A stretch of 64,000 nucleotides of DNA from an uncultured Pelagibacteraceae bacterium (lineage in GTDB: Bacteria; Pseudomonadota; Alphaproteobacteria; Pelagibacterales; Pelagibacteraceae): contig CACMJB010000001.1 of NCBI GenBank assembly GCA_902613915.1, positions 116,055 to 180,054 of the forward strand, in the 5' to 3' direction. Of this stretch, positions 46,534-54,362 are shown in pieces. Every line of letters begins with the position of its first letter. The stretch's first letter is position 1. Below the pieces are notes generated by a model that was given only the letters and a program-made list of their open reading frames with translations, made no database searches and was not told the origin of the DNA. Both the position numbers and the translations under genes were made by a program.

Positions 46534-47655
46534 ATGAAAAAGAAAAAAAAACCATCAAAAATAAAAAAAAATAATAAAAAGAAAAAAACAAGAAATAAAT
46601 TTAATAAAAAAGTAAGAGAAAAAACAAAAAACAATAAAAGAAGAATTAAGGCAAATTTAAAATATAAAAAGAAGAAATTAAGCACAAAATTAAAATCCTT
46701 TTTCTCTAAATTTAATCTTAAATCTCAAATATCAAAAACCGTAAATAATTTTTCTAATAAATTCTCTAAATTTAAAAAAGATATTAAAGAGAGGAGTGAA
46801 AGACAAAAACAGCTCAAACTTAAGGCAATGGAGCGAGAAAAAGCTGAAGCTCAAAAAAAATTAGTTCAGGCTGAAGAACAAGCATTAAGAGCTAAGGAAC
46901 TTGAATTAAAACAGGAAAAGCAGTTAGAAAGAGAGAGGAAAAAAGATCTTCAAAGATTCATTAAACTTGAACAAGCAGAGTTAAATCGTGAACAGGTAGA
47001 GAAGCAGAAAAAAATTCAAGAACAATTAAGAATAGAGAAAAAAATTGAGCAATTCAGAAAACGTGAAGAATTGGAAATTAAAAATCTTGAAAAATACGTT
47101 TTAAAACAACAACGTGAGTCATATTCAGATGTTCAAGAGCGAATACAAAAAATTAAAGAAAAATATAAAGCCCTAAGAGAACAAAAGGTTTTAGATGAAT
47201 TAAAAGAGAGATTAAACAAGCTTGGAATTAAAATAGAAGATCAAGAGAGCAAGGAGTCTTTACTTGAGAAAGAGCGAATTCATAATGAAGAAAGACAAAA
47301 AGTCGAGCTAGCGTTAGAAAGTTTCTATAGATCAGCACATAGTTTGTGTTTTCAAATTAATAAACGTTATATCCCAAGATACTTAAGTATTTTGAGAGTA
47401 ACAGATAGACGTTTTGAAACCGGCGAAATTTTTATTAAGTGGGATGAAGCTTCAGACGAAGATTGGCTGTTATTAATTTATATTAAAAAAAATACCGAGA
47501 ATAATGATGTAGTTGTAATAGAAGACAAATCAAATCCAGAGCAAAGTATGATACATGAATTTCAGCCTAATGAAATTTTTAAAGCTTCAGACGTCATGGT
47601 TGATGCTTTAACAAAGTTACTAGACAGTGAGAGAAATAAAAGAAAAGCTAGTTAA
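46534..47655 (+). CDS. Lysine-rich coiled-coil protein of unknown function
   Basis: 373 aa from the ATG at 46534; a GTG two codons earlier is possible. I do not recognise the family. Three parts are visible: residues 1-50 are almost solid Lys/Arg/Asn; residues about 80-245 form a long charged coiled coil rich in Glu, Lys, Gln and Arg; the last 120 residues look like a folded domain (LCFQINKRYIPRYLSILRV, IKWDEASDEDWLLLIYIKK). There are no membrane segments. The basic tail could bind nucleic acid or anionic membrane. The gene overlaps the convergent hydrolase by 8 bases. Confidence 0.7.
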   Translation: MKKKKKPSKIKKNNKKKKTRNKFNKKVREKTKNNKRRIKANLKYKKKKLSTKLKSFFSKFNLKSQISKTVNNFSNKFSKFKKDIKERSERQKQLKLKAMEREKAEAQKKLVQAEEQALRAKELELKQEKQLERERKKDLQRFIKLEQAELNREQVEKQKKIQEQLRIEKKIEQFRKREELEIKNLEKYVLKQQRESYSDVQERIQKIKEKYKALREQKVLDELKERLNKLGIKIEDQESKESLLEKERIHNEERQKVELALESFYRSAHSLCFQINKRYIPRYLSILRVTDRRFETGEIFIKWDEASDEDWLLLIYIKKNTENNDVVVIEDKSNPEQSMIHEFQPNEIFKASDVMVDALTKLLDSERNKRKAS

Positions 47656-48700
47656 TTATCTGGTTTAATTTTTTAACTTCCCCAATTTTAAAAATAATAG
47701 CATCATCTTTGCTGAAACCATACTTTTCTGCACCGGCTTTAAATCTTTTTGGCGGTTCCATTATTGGCTCTAAAGATAACACTACTGTTCCCCAGTGCAT
47801 TCCTATTACTTTTTTACTTTTTAAGTCTTTAGATATTTGCAAAGCTTCTTCTGGATTGGTGTGATAAACTGATTTATCTTTAACTGGCATCATAGGATAA
47901 AAATTATACGCACCAATATTTATAAATGTTAAATCTATAGGCCCAAATTTGTTTCCTAGTTCCTTATAGATGTTTCCATACCCAGTATCACACGCAAACA
48001 GAATTTTCTTACCGTTATACTCAATAAGAAAATTACCCCATAATGTTTTATTAATATCAAATAAACCTCTTCGAGACCAATGAACAGCTGGTAATAAAGT
48101 TACTTTGATGTCTTTATTAACCTGAATTTCTTGATACCAATCAAGCTCATTTACATCTTTATAATTTCTAAAATATTTCCCAAGTTTTAATGGAAGAATA
48201 ACTTTTGATTTTTTATAAGGAAAATTTCTTATTGTAGACATATCTTGATGATCGTAATGGTTATGAGTTAGAAGAAATAAATCAACAGGAGGAATTTCAT
48301 CAAGATTTATAGCTGGGGGAACGTACCTTTTAGGTCCAAAAATTAATGGCCCAGTGTTTTTTGAAAAAACTGGGTCAGTTATAATTGTGGTATTACCTAA
48401 TTTGATAAGAAAAGTTGCATGACCTATCCAAGCAATATAATCATTATCTTTATTTTCTTTAAGTTCTTCTAAAACTTTCACCCTTGGAACGACATGGTCT
48501 TTAGGAATTTCGATTTTAACTTTTTTTCGTTCTTCATTGAAAATCTTATACGACCACTTTGCGTTTGGATCTCTTTCAGGGGACCCTTCAGGATTTCTAA
48601 AAGTTCCATCAGGTAAATGGTGATAAGGTTGCTTATCCATTGCAATTAATTCAGTATTAAAAAAAAGAACGGTTAATAGAAAAATTAGTGATTTTTTCAT
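47648..48700 (-). CDS. Exported metallo-beta-lactamase-fold hydrolase (NAPE-PLD-like)
   Basis: 350 aa. A signal peptide (SLIFLLTVLFFNTELIAM) precedes an MBL domain with THNHYDHQDM at about residue 145, further ligands in LPAVHWSRRG and ILFACDTGYG, and a late GMHWGTVV. NDYIAWIGHATFLIKLGNTTIITDP and the overall length match the bacterial relatives of N-acyl-phosphatidylethanolamine phospholipase D and UlaG. A phosphodiesterase or lactonase role on lipids is possible but inferred. It is 8 bases downstream of a small membrane protein gene. Confidence 0.87.
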   Translation of the reverse strand: MKKSLIFLLTVLFFNTELIAMDKQPYHHLPDGTFRNPEGSPERDPNAKWSYKIFNEERKKVKIEIPKDHVVPRVKVLEELKENKDNDYIAWIGHATFLIKLGNTTIITDPVFSKNTGPLIFGPKRYVPPAINLDEIPPVDLFLLTHNHYDHQDMSTIRNFPYKKSKVILPLKLGKYFRNYKDVNELDWYQEIQVNKDIKVTLLPAVHWSRRGLFDINKTLWGNFLIEYNGKKILFACDTGYGNIYKELGNKFGPIDLTFINIGAYNFYPMMPVKDKSVYHTNPEEALQISKDLKSKKVIGMHWGTVVLSLEPIMEPPKRFKAGAEKYGFSKDDAIIFKIGEVKKLNQIIN

Positions 48701-48708
48701 CTTTTCTA

Positions 48709-48879
48709 TTAATATTTTTCTCTAGTCTTATTGTTAATTTTATTCCCATATTCTTTGATTTTATCCCATTCATTTTTATTAATTCTCTCTTTCTTTTCTG
48801 CTTTGTAAGAAACAATTAGCGGAAGAACAATTAGAGCTAAAACGATTACGACACAAGCAATAATAAGGGATAAATTCAT
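48709..48879 (-). CDS. Small single-pass membrane protein
   Basis: 56 aa from the ATG at 48879 (MNLSLIIACVV); an ATG five codons upstream at 48894 is an alternative. One N-terminal membrane helix (residues about 3-25), then a highly charged tail rich in Lys, Glu and Asn (AEKKERINKNEWDKIKEYG). No known family is recognised. Its start codon and the AAGGGA just upstream lie within a perfect 12-bp hairpin, so translation may be structure-controlled. It precedes the exported hydrolase by 8 bases. Confidence 0.65.
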   Translation of the reverse strand: MNLSLIIACVVIVLALIVLPLIVSYKAEKKERINKNEWDKIKEYGNKINNKTREKY

Positions 48880-48890
48880 ATCCCTTATTA
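48861..48890 (-). promoter_or_regulatory. Perfect 12-bp hairpin over a start codon
   Basis: TAATAAGGGATA (48861-48872) and TATCCCTTATTA (48879-48890) are exact reverse complements around a 6-base loop. On the minus strand the stem holds the AAGGGA that could serve as ribosome-binding site and pairs it with the first codons of the small membrane protein. It might hide the start from ribosomes, or it may end the upstream lipoprotein transcript, which stops about 30 bases earlier. No T run follows. Confidence 0.55.
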
Positions 48891-48919
48891 TCATAATTTA
48901 TTTTAATTTAAACAGCTAT

Positions 48920-49123
48920 TTAGCTATCCAGACAATTTGACTTATTAATTCTCTTGTCAAAATCTTTCTGGGCCTCTTTGCTTACAACCCAAACATAAGA
49001 GGACTCTTGTAACTGACTAGCATCAGCAACTGTACAACGTTTGCCAATTTTTACTTTCGCCATGTTTCCACTGGCACAATTGGTTAACAAAAGTAATAAC
49101 GATAAAATAGTTAATGTTTTCAT
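48920..49123 (-). CDS. Small lipoprotein
   Basis: 67 aa. The signal peptide MKTLTILSLLLLLTNC ends in a lipobox with Cys16, so the mature protein is about 52 residues anchored by lipid. The mature part has two further cysteines (KRCTVADA and NKSNCLDS) that could form a disulfide, and VWVVSKEAQKDFDKRINK. The family is not recognised. The 110-base region up to the divergent ybgC gene holds no further reading frame. Confidence 0.65.
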   Translation of the reverse strand: MKTLTILSLLLLLTNCASGNMAKVKIGKRCTVADASQLQESSYVWVVSKEAQKDFDKRINKSNCLDS

Positions 49124-49233
49124 AATTATTGAAATAATTTAAAAGTCTGAGTTTTACTTGGCATAAATTAGTCAAAAAAAAGAAAAATTTATCTTAGTTG
49201 AAATGAAACTCTTTAATGATTATTGTTTATTAT

Positions 49234-49626
49234 ATGGCAGATCATATTTATAAAACAAAAGTTTACTATGAGGATACTGATGCTGGAGGTATCGTTTATT
49301 ATGCCAGGTACTTACATTTCATTGAACGAGCACGTACAGAGATGATTTATGATCATTTTAAACTCAACCATAAACAATTGAGAGACCAATTTAATGCAAT
49401 CTTTGTGGTAAGAGAATGCAATGTTAAATACCTTAAATCTGCAAATTTTGAGGACCATCTTCAGGTTAAAACGAAGGTCATAAAAAAATCTCCTGTAAGA
49501 CTCAACTTATTGCAAGAAGTGTCCAGAGATAATGAAACACTGGTTACAGCACAGGTTGAATTAGCTGTTATAGACAGCAATGGGTCTGTTAGTAAACTTC
49601 CGAAAGATTTATTAGAAAAAATATAA
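49234..49626 (+). CDS. ybgC: Acyl-CoA thioesterase YbgC
   Basis: 130 aa from the ATG at 49234 (MADHIYKTK), matching the usual 130-140 residue hotdog thioesterase; an ATG six codons earlier is possible. YYEDTDAGGIVYYARYLHFIERART contains the catalytic Asp and the YbgC signature. It is usually next to tolQRAB-pal; here none of those genes is adjacent. It hydrolyses short or long acyl-CoA or acyl-ACP and may act in phospholipid metabolism. Confidence 0.92.
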   Translation: MADHIYKTKVYYEDTDAGGIVYYARYLHFIERARTEMIYDHFKLNHKQLRDQFNAIFVVRECNVKYLKSANFEDHLQVKTKVIKKSPVRLNLLQEVSRDNETLVTAQVELAVIDSNGSVSKLPKDLLEKI

Positions 49627-49733
49627 ATTTGACCAATAGCAGACAAATCTTTGCCTAAATCTATAGCTAAATTCAAATCAAGTTTGCAATTTTAGCATTA
49701 CTTAAACCTTTAAAAATAAACTAAAAAGGAAAT

Positions 49734-49853
49734 ATGAAATTAAAAGTACTCAAAAAAAGTAAAAACAAATCAACTACTAGAAAATTAAAAAGAGTTTCTT
49801 TATTCGAGCTTCAAAACTCGCCAAAAGCTTTACTTTTTAGAGCGAGAGCTTAA
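49734..49853 (+). CDS. Small basic protein of 39 aa
   Basis: A 39-residue frame starting MKLKVLKKSKNKSTTRK and ending LLFRARA. It has an AAAAGGA ribosome-binding site 6 bases before the ATG and a textbook terminator 24 bases after the stop, so it looks like a complete small transcription unit. The N-terminal half is rich in Lys and Arg (12 basic residues in 20); the C-terminal half has SLFELQNSPKALLF. No family is recognised. A basic peptide of this kind could bind RNA or the ribosome, but that is guesswork. Confidence 0.6.
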   Translation: MKLKVLKKSKNKSTTRKLKRVSLFELQNSPKALLFRARA

Positions 49854-49877
49854 CATCTTTCCCCAATAACTATTTAG

Positions 49878-49907
49878 TGGCCTAATGAACATTAGGCCAT
49901 TGTTTTT
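49878..49907 (+). terminator. Strong intrinsic terminator after the 39-aa gene
   Basis: TGGCCTAAT (49878-49886), a GAAC loop, and ATTAGGCCA (49891-49899) form a perfect 9-bp stem followed by TTGTTTTT. This is the most canonical rho-independent terminator in the window and lies before purE. Confidence 0.9.
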
Positions 49908-49932
49908 AGGGCCATAATTGTTAAATTAATCT

Positions 49933-50421
49933 GTGAGAACTAAGAAACAAAATAACAAAGTAGCCATCATTATGGGCTCACAAAGTGATTATTCCGTAAT
50001 GAAAGACTGTGAAAAAATCCTCAAATTACTAAAAGTAAAATACCAAACTTTAATAGTCAGCGCCCACCGGACACCAAAGCGAATGTTTCAATTTGCTGAA
50101 ACAGCAGAAAAAAATGGTTTTGGTGTGATCATAGCTGGAGCAGGGGGAGCTGCACATTTAGCAGGCATGGTTGCTTCTCTAACCACTTTACCGGTTCTGG
50201 GAGTACCTATGGAGACTAAAAAAATAAAAGGTCTTGATAGTTTGCTATCCATGGCGCAAATGCCGAAAGGTGTTCCCGTGGGATGCCTTGCAATTGATGG
50301 TGCATTTAATGCAGGTATTCTTGCCGCCTCAATAATTGGTAATTTTGATACAAAAGTAAAATCAAATTTAGAAAGATGGAGAAGACTCCAAACTCAATCT
50401 ATTAAAAAAAAACCCAAATAA
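49933..50421 (+). CDS. purE: N5-carboxyaminoimidazole ribonucleotide mutase
   Basis: 162 aa with a GTG start at 49933. Class I PurE motifs: IIMGSQSDYSVMKDC, IVSAHRTPKRM with the active-site His, and AGAGGAAHLAGMVAS; VLGVPMETKKIKGLDSLLSMAQMP follows. It moves the carboxyl group of N5-CAIR to C4 in purine synthesis. purK starts 3 bases later, giving the two-step bacterial route. Confidence 0.95.
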   Translation: MRTKKQNNKVAIIMGSQSDYSVMKDCEKILKLLKVKYQTLIVSAHRTPKRMFQFAETAEKNGFGVIIAGAGGAAHLAGMVASLTTLPVLGVPMETKKIKGLDSLLSMAQMPKGVPVGCLAIDGAFNAGILAASIIGNFDTKVKSNLERWRRLQTQSIKKKPK

Positions 50422-50424
50422 TAA

Positions 50425-51465
50425 ATGTCTGACATCACTTTAGGGATTATAGGCTCAGGACAATTAGGTTCACTACTTTGCCAGGCAGCTAAAAAACTAA
50501 ATGTGAAAACAGTTGTTATATCTGATGACGAACAAGGTCCTGCACAAAATTATTCTAATGAATTTATTTATTCCAAATATGATGAAAGCAAAATAAAAGA
50601 ATTTATTGATAAAGTTAATATTGTAACCTTTGAATTCGAAAACATCCCGGTAGATATTTTAAAAAAAATAGAATTAAAGAAAAAAGTCTTACCTAAACCA
50701 GAAATAAATAAAATTATTCAAAATAGAAAGTTAGAAAAAACTTTCGTAAATGATTTAGGTATTAAAACTACAGACTGGGCTTTTATTAAAGAAGCTAAAG
50801 ATGTCGAAAAGAATAAAAACTTATTACCTGGAATTTTAAAATCAAATACACTTGGTTATGATGGACACGGGCAATTTGTCTTAAACTCACTTGATGATTT
50901 AAAAAAAGATTGGTGCTTTACTGCTGATTACATTTTAGAAAAGAGAGTAAACTTAAAGAAAGAAATATCAGTTGTAATTACAAGATACTTAAATGGTGAA
51001 ACTTATATTTATGAACCAATAGAGAATATTCATAAGGATCAAATCTTAAATCATTCAAAAATCCCTGCGGATATAAATAAAGAAATTTTTACTGAAGCGC
51101 AGAATAATGCAAAACTTATTGCAGAAAAATTAGATTATGTTGGTACGATGTGTGTTGAATATTTCATCGACCAAGATAATAATTTATTAGTTAATGAAAT
51201 TGCACCAAGAGTTCATAATTCAGGTCACTTAACAATTAATGCTTTTAACATTAGCCAATTTGAAAATCATGTACGAGCAGTATGTGATTTAGGTCTAGAA
51301 AAAGTAGAAAAAATTTCTAATGCTGAAATGTTCAATGTCTTAGGAAAAGATATCGAAACTTATAGATCAAAAACATTTAATAAAGATGAATTCTTTTATG
51401 ACTATGGAAAAAAATCTATTAAAGATAAAAGAAAAATGGGTCACCTTACGGTTTTAAAAAAATAA
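50425..51465 (+). CDS. purK: N5-carboxyaminoimidazole ribonucleotide synthetase
   Basis: 346 aa, ATP-grasp. N-terminal LGIIGSGQLGSLLCQAAKKL, TFEFENIPVDIL, LKSNTLGYDGHGQF, and C-terminal VNEIAPRVHNSGHLTINAFNISQFENHVRAV are PurK landmarks. It carboxylates AIR with ATP and bicarbonate, supplying N5-CAIR to PurE. The gene ends exactly where the convergent dioxygenase gene ends. Confidence 0.95.
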   Translation: MSDITLGIIGSGQLGSLLCQAAKKLNVKTVVISDDEQGPAQNYSNEFIYSKYDESKIKEFIDKVNIVTFEFENIPVDILKKIELKKKVLPKPEINKIIQNRKLEKTFVNDLGIKTTDWAFIKEAKDVEKNKNLLPGILKSNTLGYDGHGQFVLNSLDDLKKDWCFTADYILEKRVNLKKEISVVITRYLNGETYIYEPIENIHKDQILNHSKIPADINKEIFTEAQNNAKLIAEKLDYVGTMCVEYFIDQDNNLLVNEIAPRVHNSGHLTINAFNISQFENHVRAVCDLGLEKVEKISNAEMFNVLGKDIETYRSKTFNKDEFFYDYGKKSIKDKRKMGHLTVLKK

Positions 51466-52275
51466 TTATTTAATCGTTATTCTATGCATAACTCTTCTGC
51501 AGTTTTTTATTTCACTAGCCATATGCAGAATGCTTAAATTATCCCAAAGACAGATATCACCTTTAGTCCACTCATATGAAAATATGAACTCTTTTTTGTT
51601 TACGTGATCTACTAAATAATTTTTTAAATATTCAGCATCATCTTCTTTTACGTTTTTAATTTTCATTAAATGTCCTGGAGAAACATATAAGGTTTTTTTA
51701 CCATCAACTTTAATAACTATTGGATGTTCAGCTTCCATACTCTCTGATGATTTGATGCCCATTTCTTTTTCTCGTTCAAGTCTTGTTATTGCTATTGGAC
51801 CTGCTGATGAAAAAACTCCAGTAGCATCCTTAATTTTTTCTTTAATTTCATCTGGTAATTTGTCGTAAGCATTAAAACCAGATGAGAATATTGTATTACC
51901 TTGTCCAACTGGTATCTCCTTACCCATCAACATTGTGTATCTTGGTCTATCATCAGATAAATAACTTGTGTCTTGGTGAAGCCAACTAGAACCAAAGCTT
52001 AAATTTTTATCATCAGGTTTTCTTTCAATTACGTTTATAAATGGGAATTTTTTATCTAGACCTTTAAGTCTTGGATATACAACAGGTTGACCTATAGTCT
52101 TTGCAAAATTTTGATAAGTTTCAGGATCAAGATTTTGTTCTTTAATAAATATCACTCCGAATTGGTTTAAAATCTTTTTAATTTTTATTGCTTGATCTTG
52201 ATCCAGGGATTTTAAATTAATGTCGTTGATATAAGCTCCAACATTATTTTTTCCTGGTGAGATAGATAAATTCAT
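51466..52275 (-). CDS. TauD/TfdA family iron/2-oxoglutarate dioxygenase
   Basis: 269 aa. The iron facial triad is HxD in SSWLHQDTSYL (about residue 99) and His in WDNLSILHMAS near the C-terminus; the 2-oxoglutarate Arg is probably in RVMHRITIK. The family hydroxylates taurine, sulfonates, aryloxyacids or similar, releasing sulfite or other groups. No sulfonate transporter is adjacent, so the substrate is unknown. The gene follows the SRAP gene with no spacer. Confidence 0.88.
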   Translation of the reverse strand: MNLSISPGKNNVGAYINDINLKSLDQDQAIKIKKILNQFGVIFIKEQNLDPETYQNFAKTIGQPVVYPRLKGLDKKFPFINVIERKPDDKNLSFGSSWLHQDTSYLSDDRPRYTMLMGKEIPVGQGNTIFSSGFNAYDKLPDEIKEKIKDATGVFSSAGPIAITRLEREKEMGIKSSESMEAEHPIVIKVDGKKTLYVSPGHLMKIKNVKEDDAEYLKNYLVDHVNKKEFIFSYEWTKGDICLWDNLSILHMASEIKNCRRVMHRITIK

Positions 52276-52902
52276 TTAGTTCAAAGGTTTAATTAAAGCA
52301 GGGTCGTTATTTACTGGGTTATTAATATCTTTTGATATCTCATGAAATTTTAGTTCCGGTGGCTTAATCGAGTTTAAAATTTCCATGGCATCTTTTTTAA
52401 CATTTAAATAGTTGTTTATTTGACTTTGATTAATAATTAAAGGCTCTCTATGATGAATAGCGCTTATTTTTTCAGTTGCTTCTCTAGTAATTAAGCAAAA
52501 TTGGTTGTTTTGGTAAATAGCTGCAAAAAACATTAGCTCATCATTTTCCTTAGTAAAATAATAAGGAGTTTTAGTTTTATCTTCTCTTTTCCATTCGTAA
52601 TAACCATCTGCAGGCACTATACATCTTGAGGTTTGAATAAGGTTTTTAAATGTAACTTTTTCCATCAATGTTTCTTTTCTAGCATTGATTAGAGGAGAAA
52701 ATTTATCAAGCTTCTTTGACCAAGCAGGAACTAATCCCCATTCACATAATTCAAGTGCTTTTCCATTTGTATAAGACTTTATGATTGGAAGTTGTTGGGT
52801 AGGATGTGCATTATAATTGTCATTATCCTCAACTTTAATATTTGTTTTAACGATATCGACTGTTTTAGTAACAGGCTTTCTTATAGTAAATCTTCCGCAC
52901 AT
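52276..52902 (-). CDS. SRAP domain protein (YedK/HMCES family)
   Basis: 208 aa. The ATG gives Met-Cys-Gly-Arg-Phe: after Met removal Cys2 is the catalytic residue that forms a covalent link with abasic DNA. Other conserved parts are NAHPTQQLP, EWGLVPAWSKKLDKFSPLINAR, CIVPADGYYEW (the active-site Glu) and AIHHREPLI with the catalytic His. It shields abasic sites in single-stranded DNA. Its start overlaps the stop of a 36-codon gene as TAATG, the second such coupling in a row. Confidence 0.92.
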   Translation of the reverse strand: MCGRFTIRKPVTKTVDIVKTNIKVEDNDNYNAHPTQQLPIIKSYTNGKALELCEWGLVPAWSKKLDKFSPLINARKETLMEKVTFKNLIQTSRCIVPADGYYEWKREDKTKTPYYFTKENDELMFFAAIYQNNQFCLITREATEKISAIHHREPLIINQSQINNYLNVKKDAMEILNSIKPPELKFHEISKDINNPVNNDPALIKPLN

Positions 52903-53012
52903 TATTTCTTCTTCTTCTCTCTTTTTAATTTTCTTTTCTCTTTCAAAGTTAATTTAGCCTTTTTCATTACACTTGAATCTTTAAAACTTTTTCCACTATA
53001 TCTTTTAGACAT
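52902..53012 (-). CDS. Small basic protein of 36 aa between FAH and SRAP genes
   Basis: The frame starts MSKRYSGKSFKDSS and ends in a Lys-rich tail. The ATG overlaps the stop of the FAH-family gene as TAATG and its own stop overlaps the SRAP start as TAATG, so both junctions are translationally coupled. This exact double coupling makes a chance reading frame unlikely. About half the residues are Lys or Arg. No family is recognised. It may bind nucleic acid alongside the SRAP protein. Confidence 0.65.
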   Translation of the reverse strand: MSKRYSGKSFKDSSVMKKAKLTLKEKRKLKREKKKK

Positions 53013-53851
53013 TAGGCCTCTACGATCTCATATTTCTGTTCTCCAAGATGGTCAACTTTAAGATGGAGTTTATCACCTATTTGAAGAAACTTTTGTGGTT
53101 TTTGTTCCATTCCAGTTCCAGCAGGGGTACCCGTCGATATAACAGTGCCGGGCTTTAAATTTAAAAATTTACTAATATGTGAGATTAGAAATTTTACTTT
53201 AAAAATCATATTTTTAGTATTTCCGTTTTGTCTTTCTTCACCATTTACACTTAAAGATAAATTAATATCGTTTACATCTTTAATGTGTTCTTTAGTTACT
53301 AAAATTCCACCAGCAGGAGCACACCAAGATTTTCCTAGTGTCCAATGCCCATTACCAATTACTTTCTGAACATGACGATCAGAAATGTCATTTAGAATAA
53401 AATAACCAAAAACATAATCTAGCGCTTTATTTTCTGAAACATTTGAAGCTTCTTTCCCTATAACAACAGCAAGTTCCACTTCGTAGTCTAGTTTTTCTTG
53501 TGTTTTATTTTTTTTAATTTGATCAAAGGGCCCTTGAAGACAATCGGGACTTTTATTGAATACTATCGGATAGTCTGGAAGTTTAGATCCAGTTTGTTCA
53601 GCATGAAGTGAATAATTTAGACCGATACAAAGAATATTACTTGGTCTATTAATACATGAACCTATTCTGATATTTTTTTTAACCTCAGGTAATTTTTCTA
53701 AGTTAATTTGCTTTAATTTTTTTAAATTATCAAAGTTTATCGTTTCAGGATTTAAATCTTCAATATGAGAAGAGAGATCACGCATAATATTATTAGCATC
53801 TAAGGCAGCAACTTTTTCATGCCCTAGGTCTCCTACTCTTAATAATTTCAT
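53012..53851 (-). CDS. Fumarylacetoacetate hydrolase family protein
   Basis: 279 aa. FAH-fold metal ligands EVELAVVIGKEA (E-x-E) and the later Asp in FILNDISDRHVQ; CIGLNYSLHAEQTG, FNKSPDCLQGPFD and STGTPAGTGMEQ are family stretches. The middle GNGHWTLGKSWCAPAG replaces the more common Q-W-x-x-GKSFD block. Members include FAH, 2-hydroxyhepta-2,4-diene-dioate isomerase and oxaloacetate decarboxylases, so the substrate is uncertain. It begins the minus-strand set with the small gene, SRAP and the dioxygenase. Confidence 0.85.
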   Translation of the reverse strand: MKLLRVGDLGHEKVAALDANNIMRDLSSHIEDLNPETINFDNLKKLKQINLEKLPEVKKNIRIGSCINRPSNILCIGLNYSLHAEQTGSKLPDYPIVFNKSPDCLQGPFDQIKKNKTQEKLDYEVELAVVIGKEASNVSENKALDYVFGYFILNDISDRHVQKVIGNGHWTLGKSWCAPAGGILVTKEHIKDVNDINLSLSVNGEERQNGNTKNMIFKVKFLISHISKFLNLKPGTVISTGTPAGTGMEQKPQKFLQIGDKLHLKVDHLGEQKYEIVEA

Positions 53852-53875
53852 GTAATAATCTTAGATAAGAATTAT

Positions 53876-54325
53876 CTATTTTACAAATTTTTTAATTCTC
53901 TCTTCTGTGGTTGTATCCGGACCAGAATAAGGAGTTTCGTAAGAATTTGTACGAGTTAAAACGTCAATTCCTTTTGTAAAAATAAAGATAAAGAAAATTA
54001 TAAAAAATACTGCAAAGATTTTTGCTGGATTATAGTTTCCAGACTGAAAAACACTAATAGGTTGTTCTTGTTTTTTGTGAAAAAATTTAAACGTTAAATA
54101 AACAGCAATGATCAAACCGATGTGTCCCATAACTACACCAGCCCAACCAAAGATGAATGAAGTCATAGAAAAAACATATAAGCTGAAAACAGTCGACCAA
54201 ACAAAAGATAATACGATTAATATTTGTAATCTAACTGCTTTAGGTAAACTTCTAAGGTCGTTTTTAGAGTCGTCGAACATAATATTCGCGCTCTCAATCA
54301 TAAAAGCTTTTAATTTATCAATCAT
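53876..54325 (-). CDS. Membrane protein of unknown function
   Basis: 149 aa with three predicted helices (about 33-53, 58-77 and 102-118), the first two a closely spaced pair (LQILIVLSFVWSTVFSLYVF, WAGVVMGHIGLIIAVYLTF). The N-terminus MIDKLKAFMIESANIMFDDSKNDL is charged and the C-terminus ends TTTEERIKKFVK. No family is recognised. It has its own spacers of 24 and 37 bases on either side, so its operon position is unclear. Confidence 0.7.
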   Translation of the reverse strand: MIDKLKAFMIESANIMFDDSKNDLRSLPKAVRLQILIVLSFVWSTVFSLYVFSMTSFIFGWAGVVMGHIGLIIAVYLTFKFFHKKQEQPISVFQSGNYNPAKIFAVFFIIFFIFIFTKGIDVLTRTNSYETPYSGPDTTTEERIKKFVK

Positions 54326-54362
54326 ATTTGATTTATATCTTTTATGATAAAAAAGTAAATTA

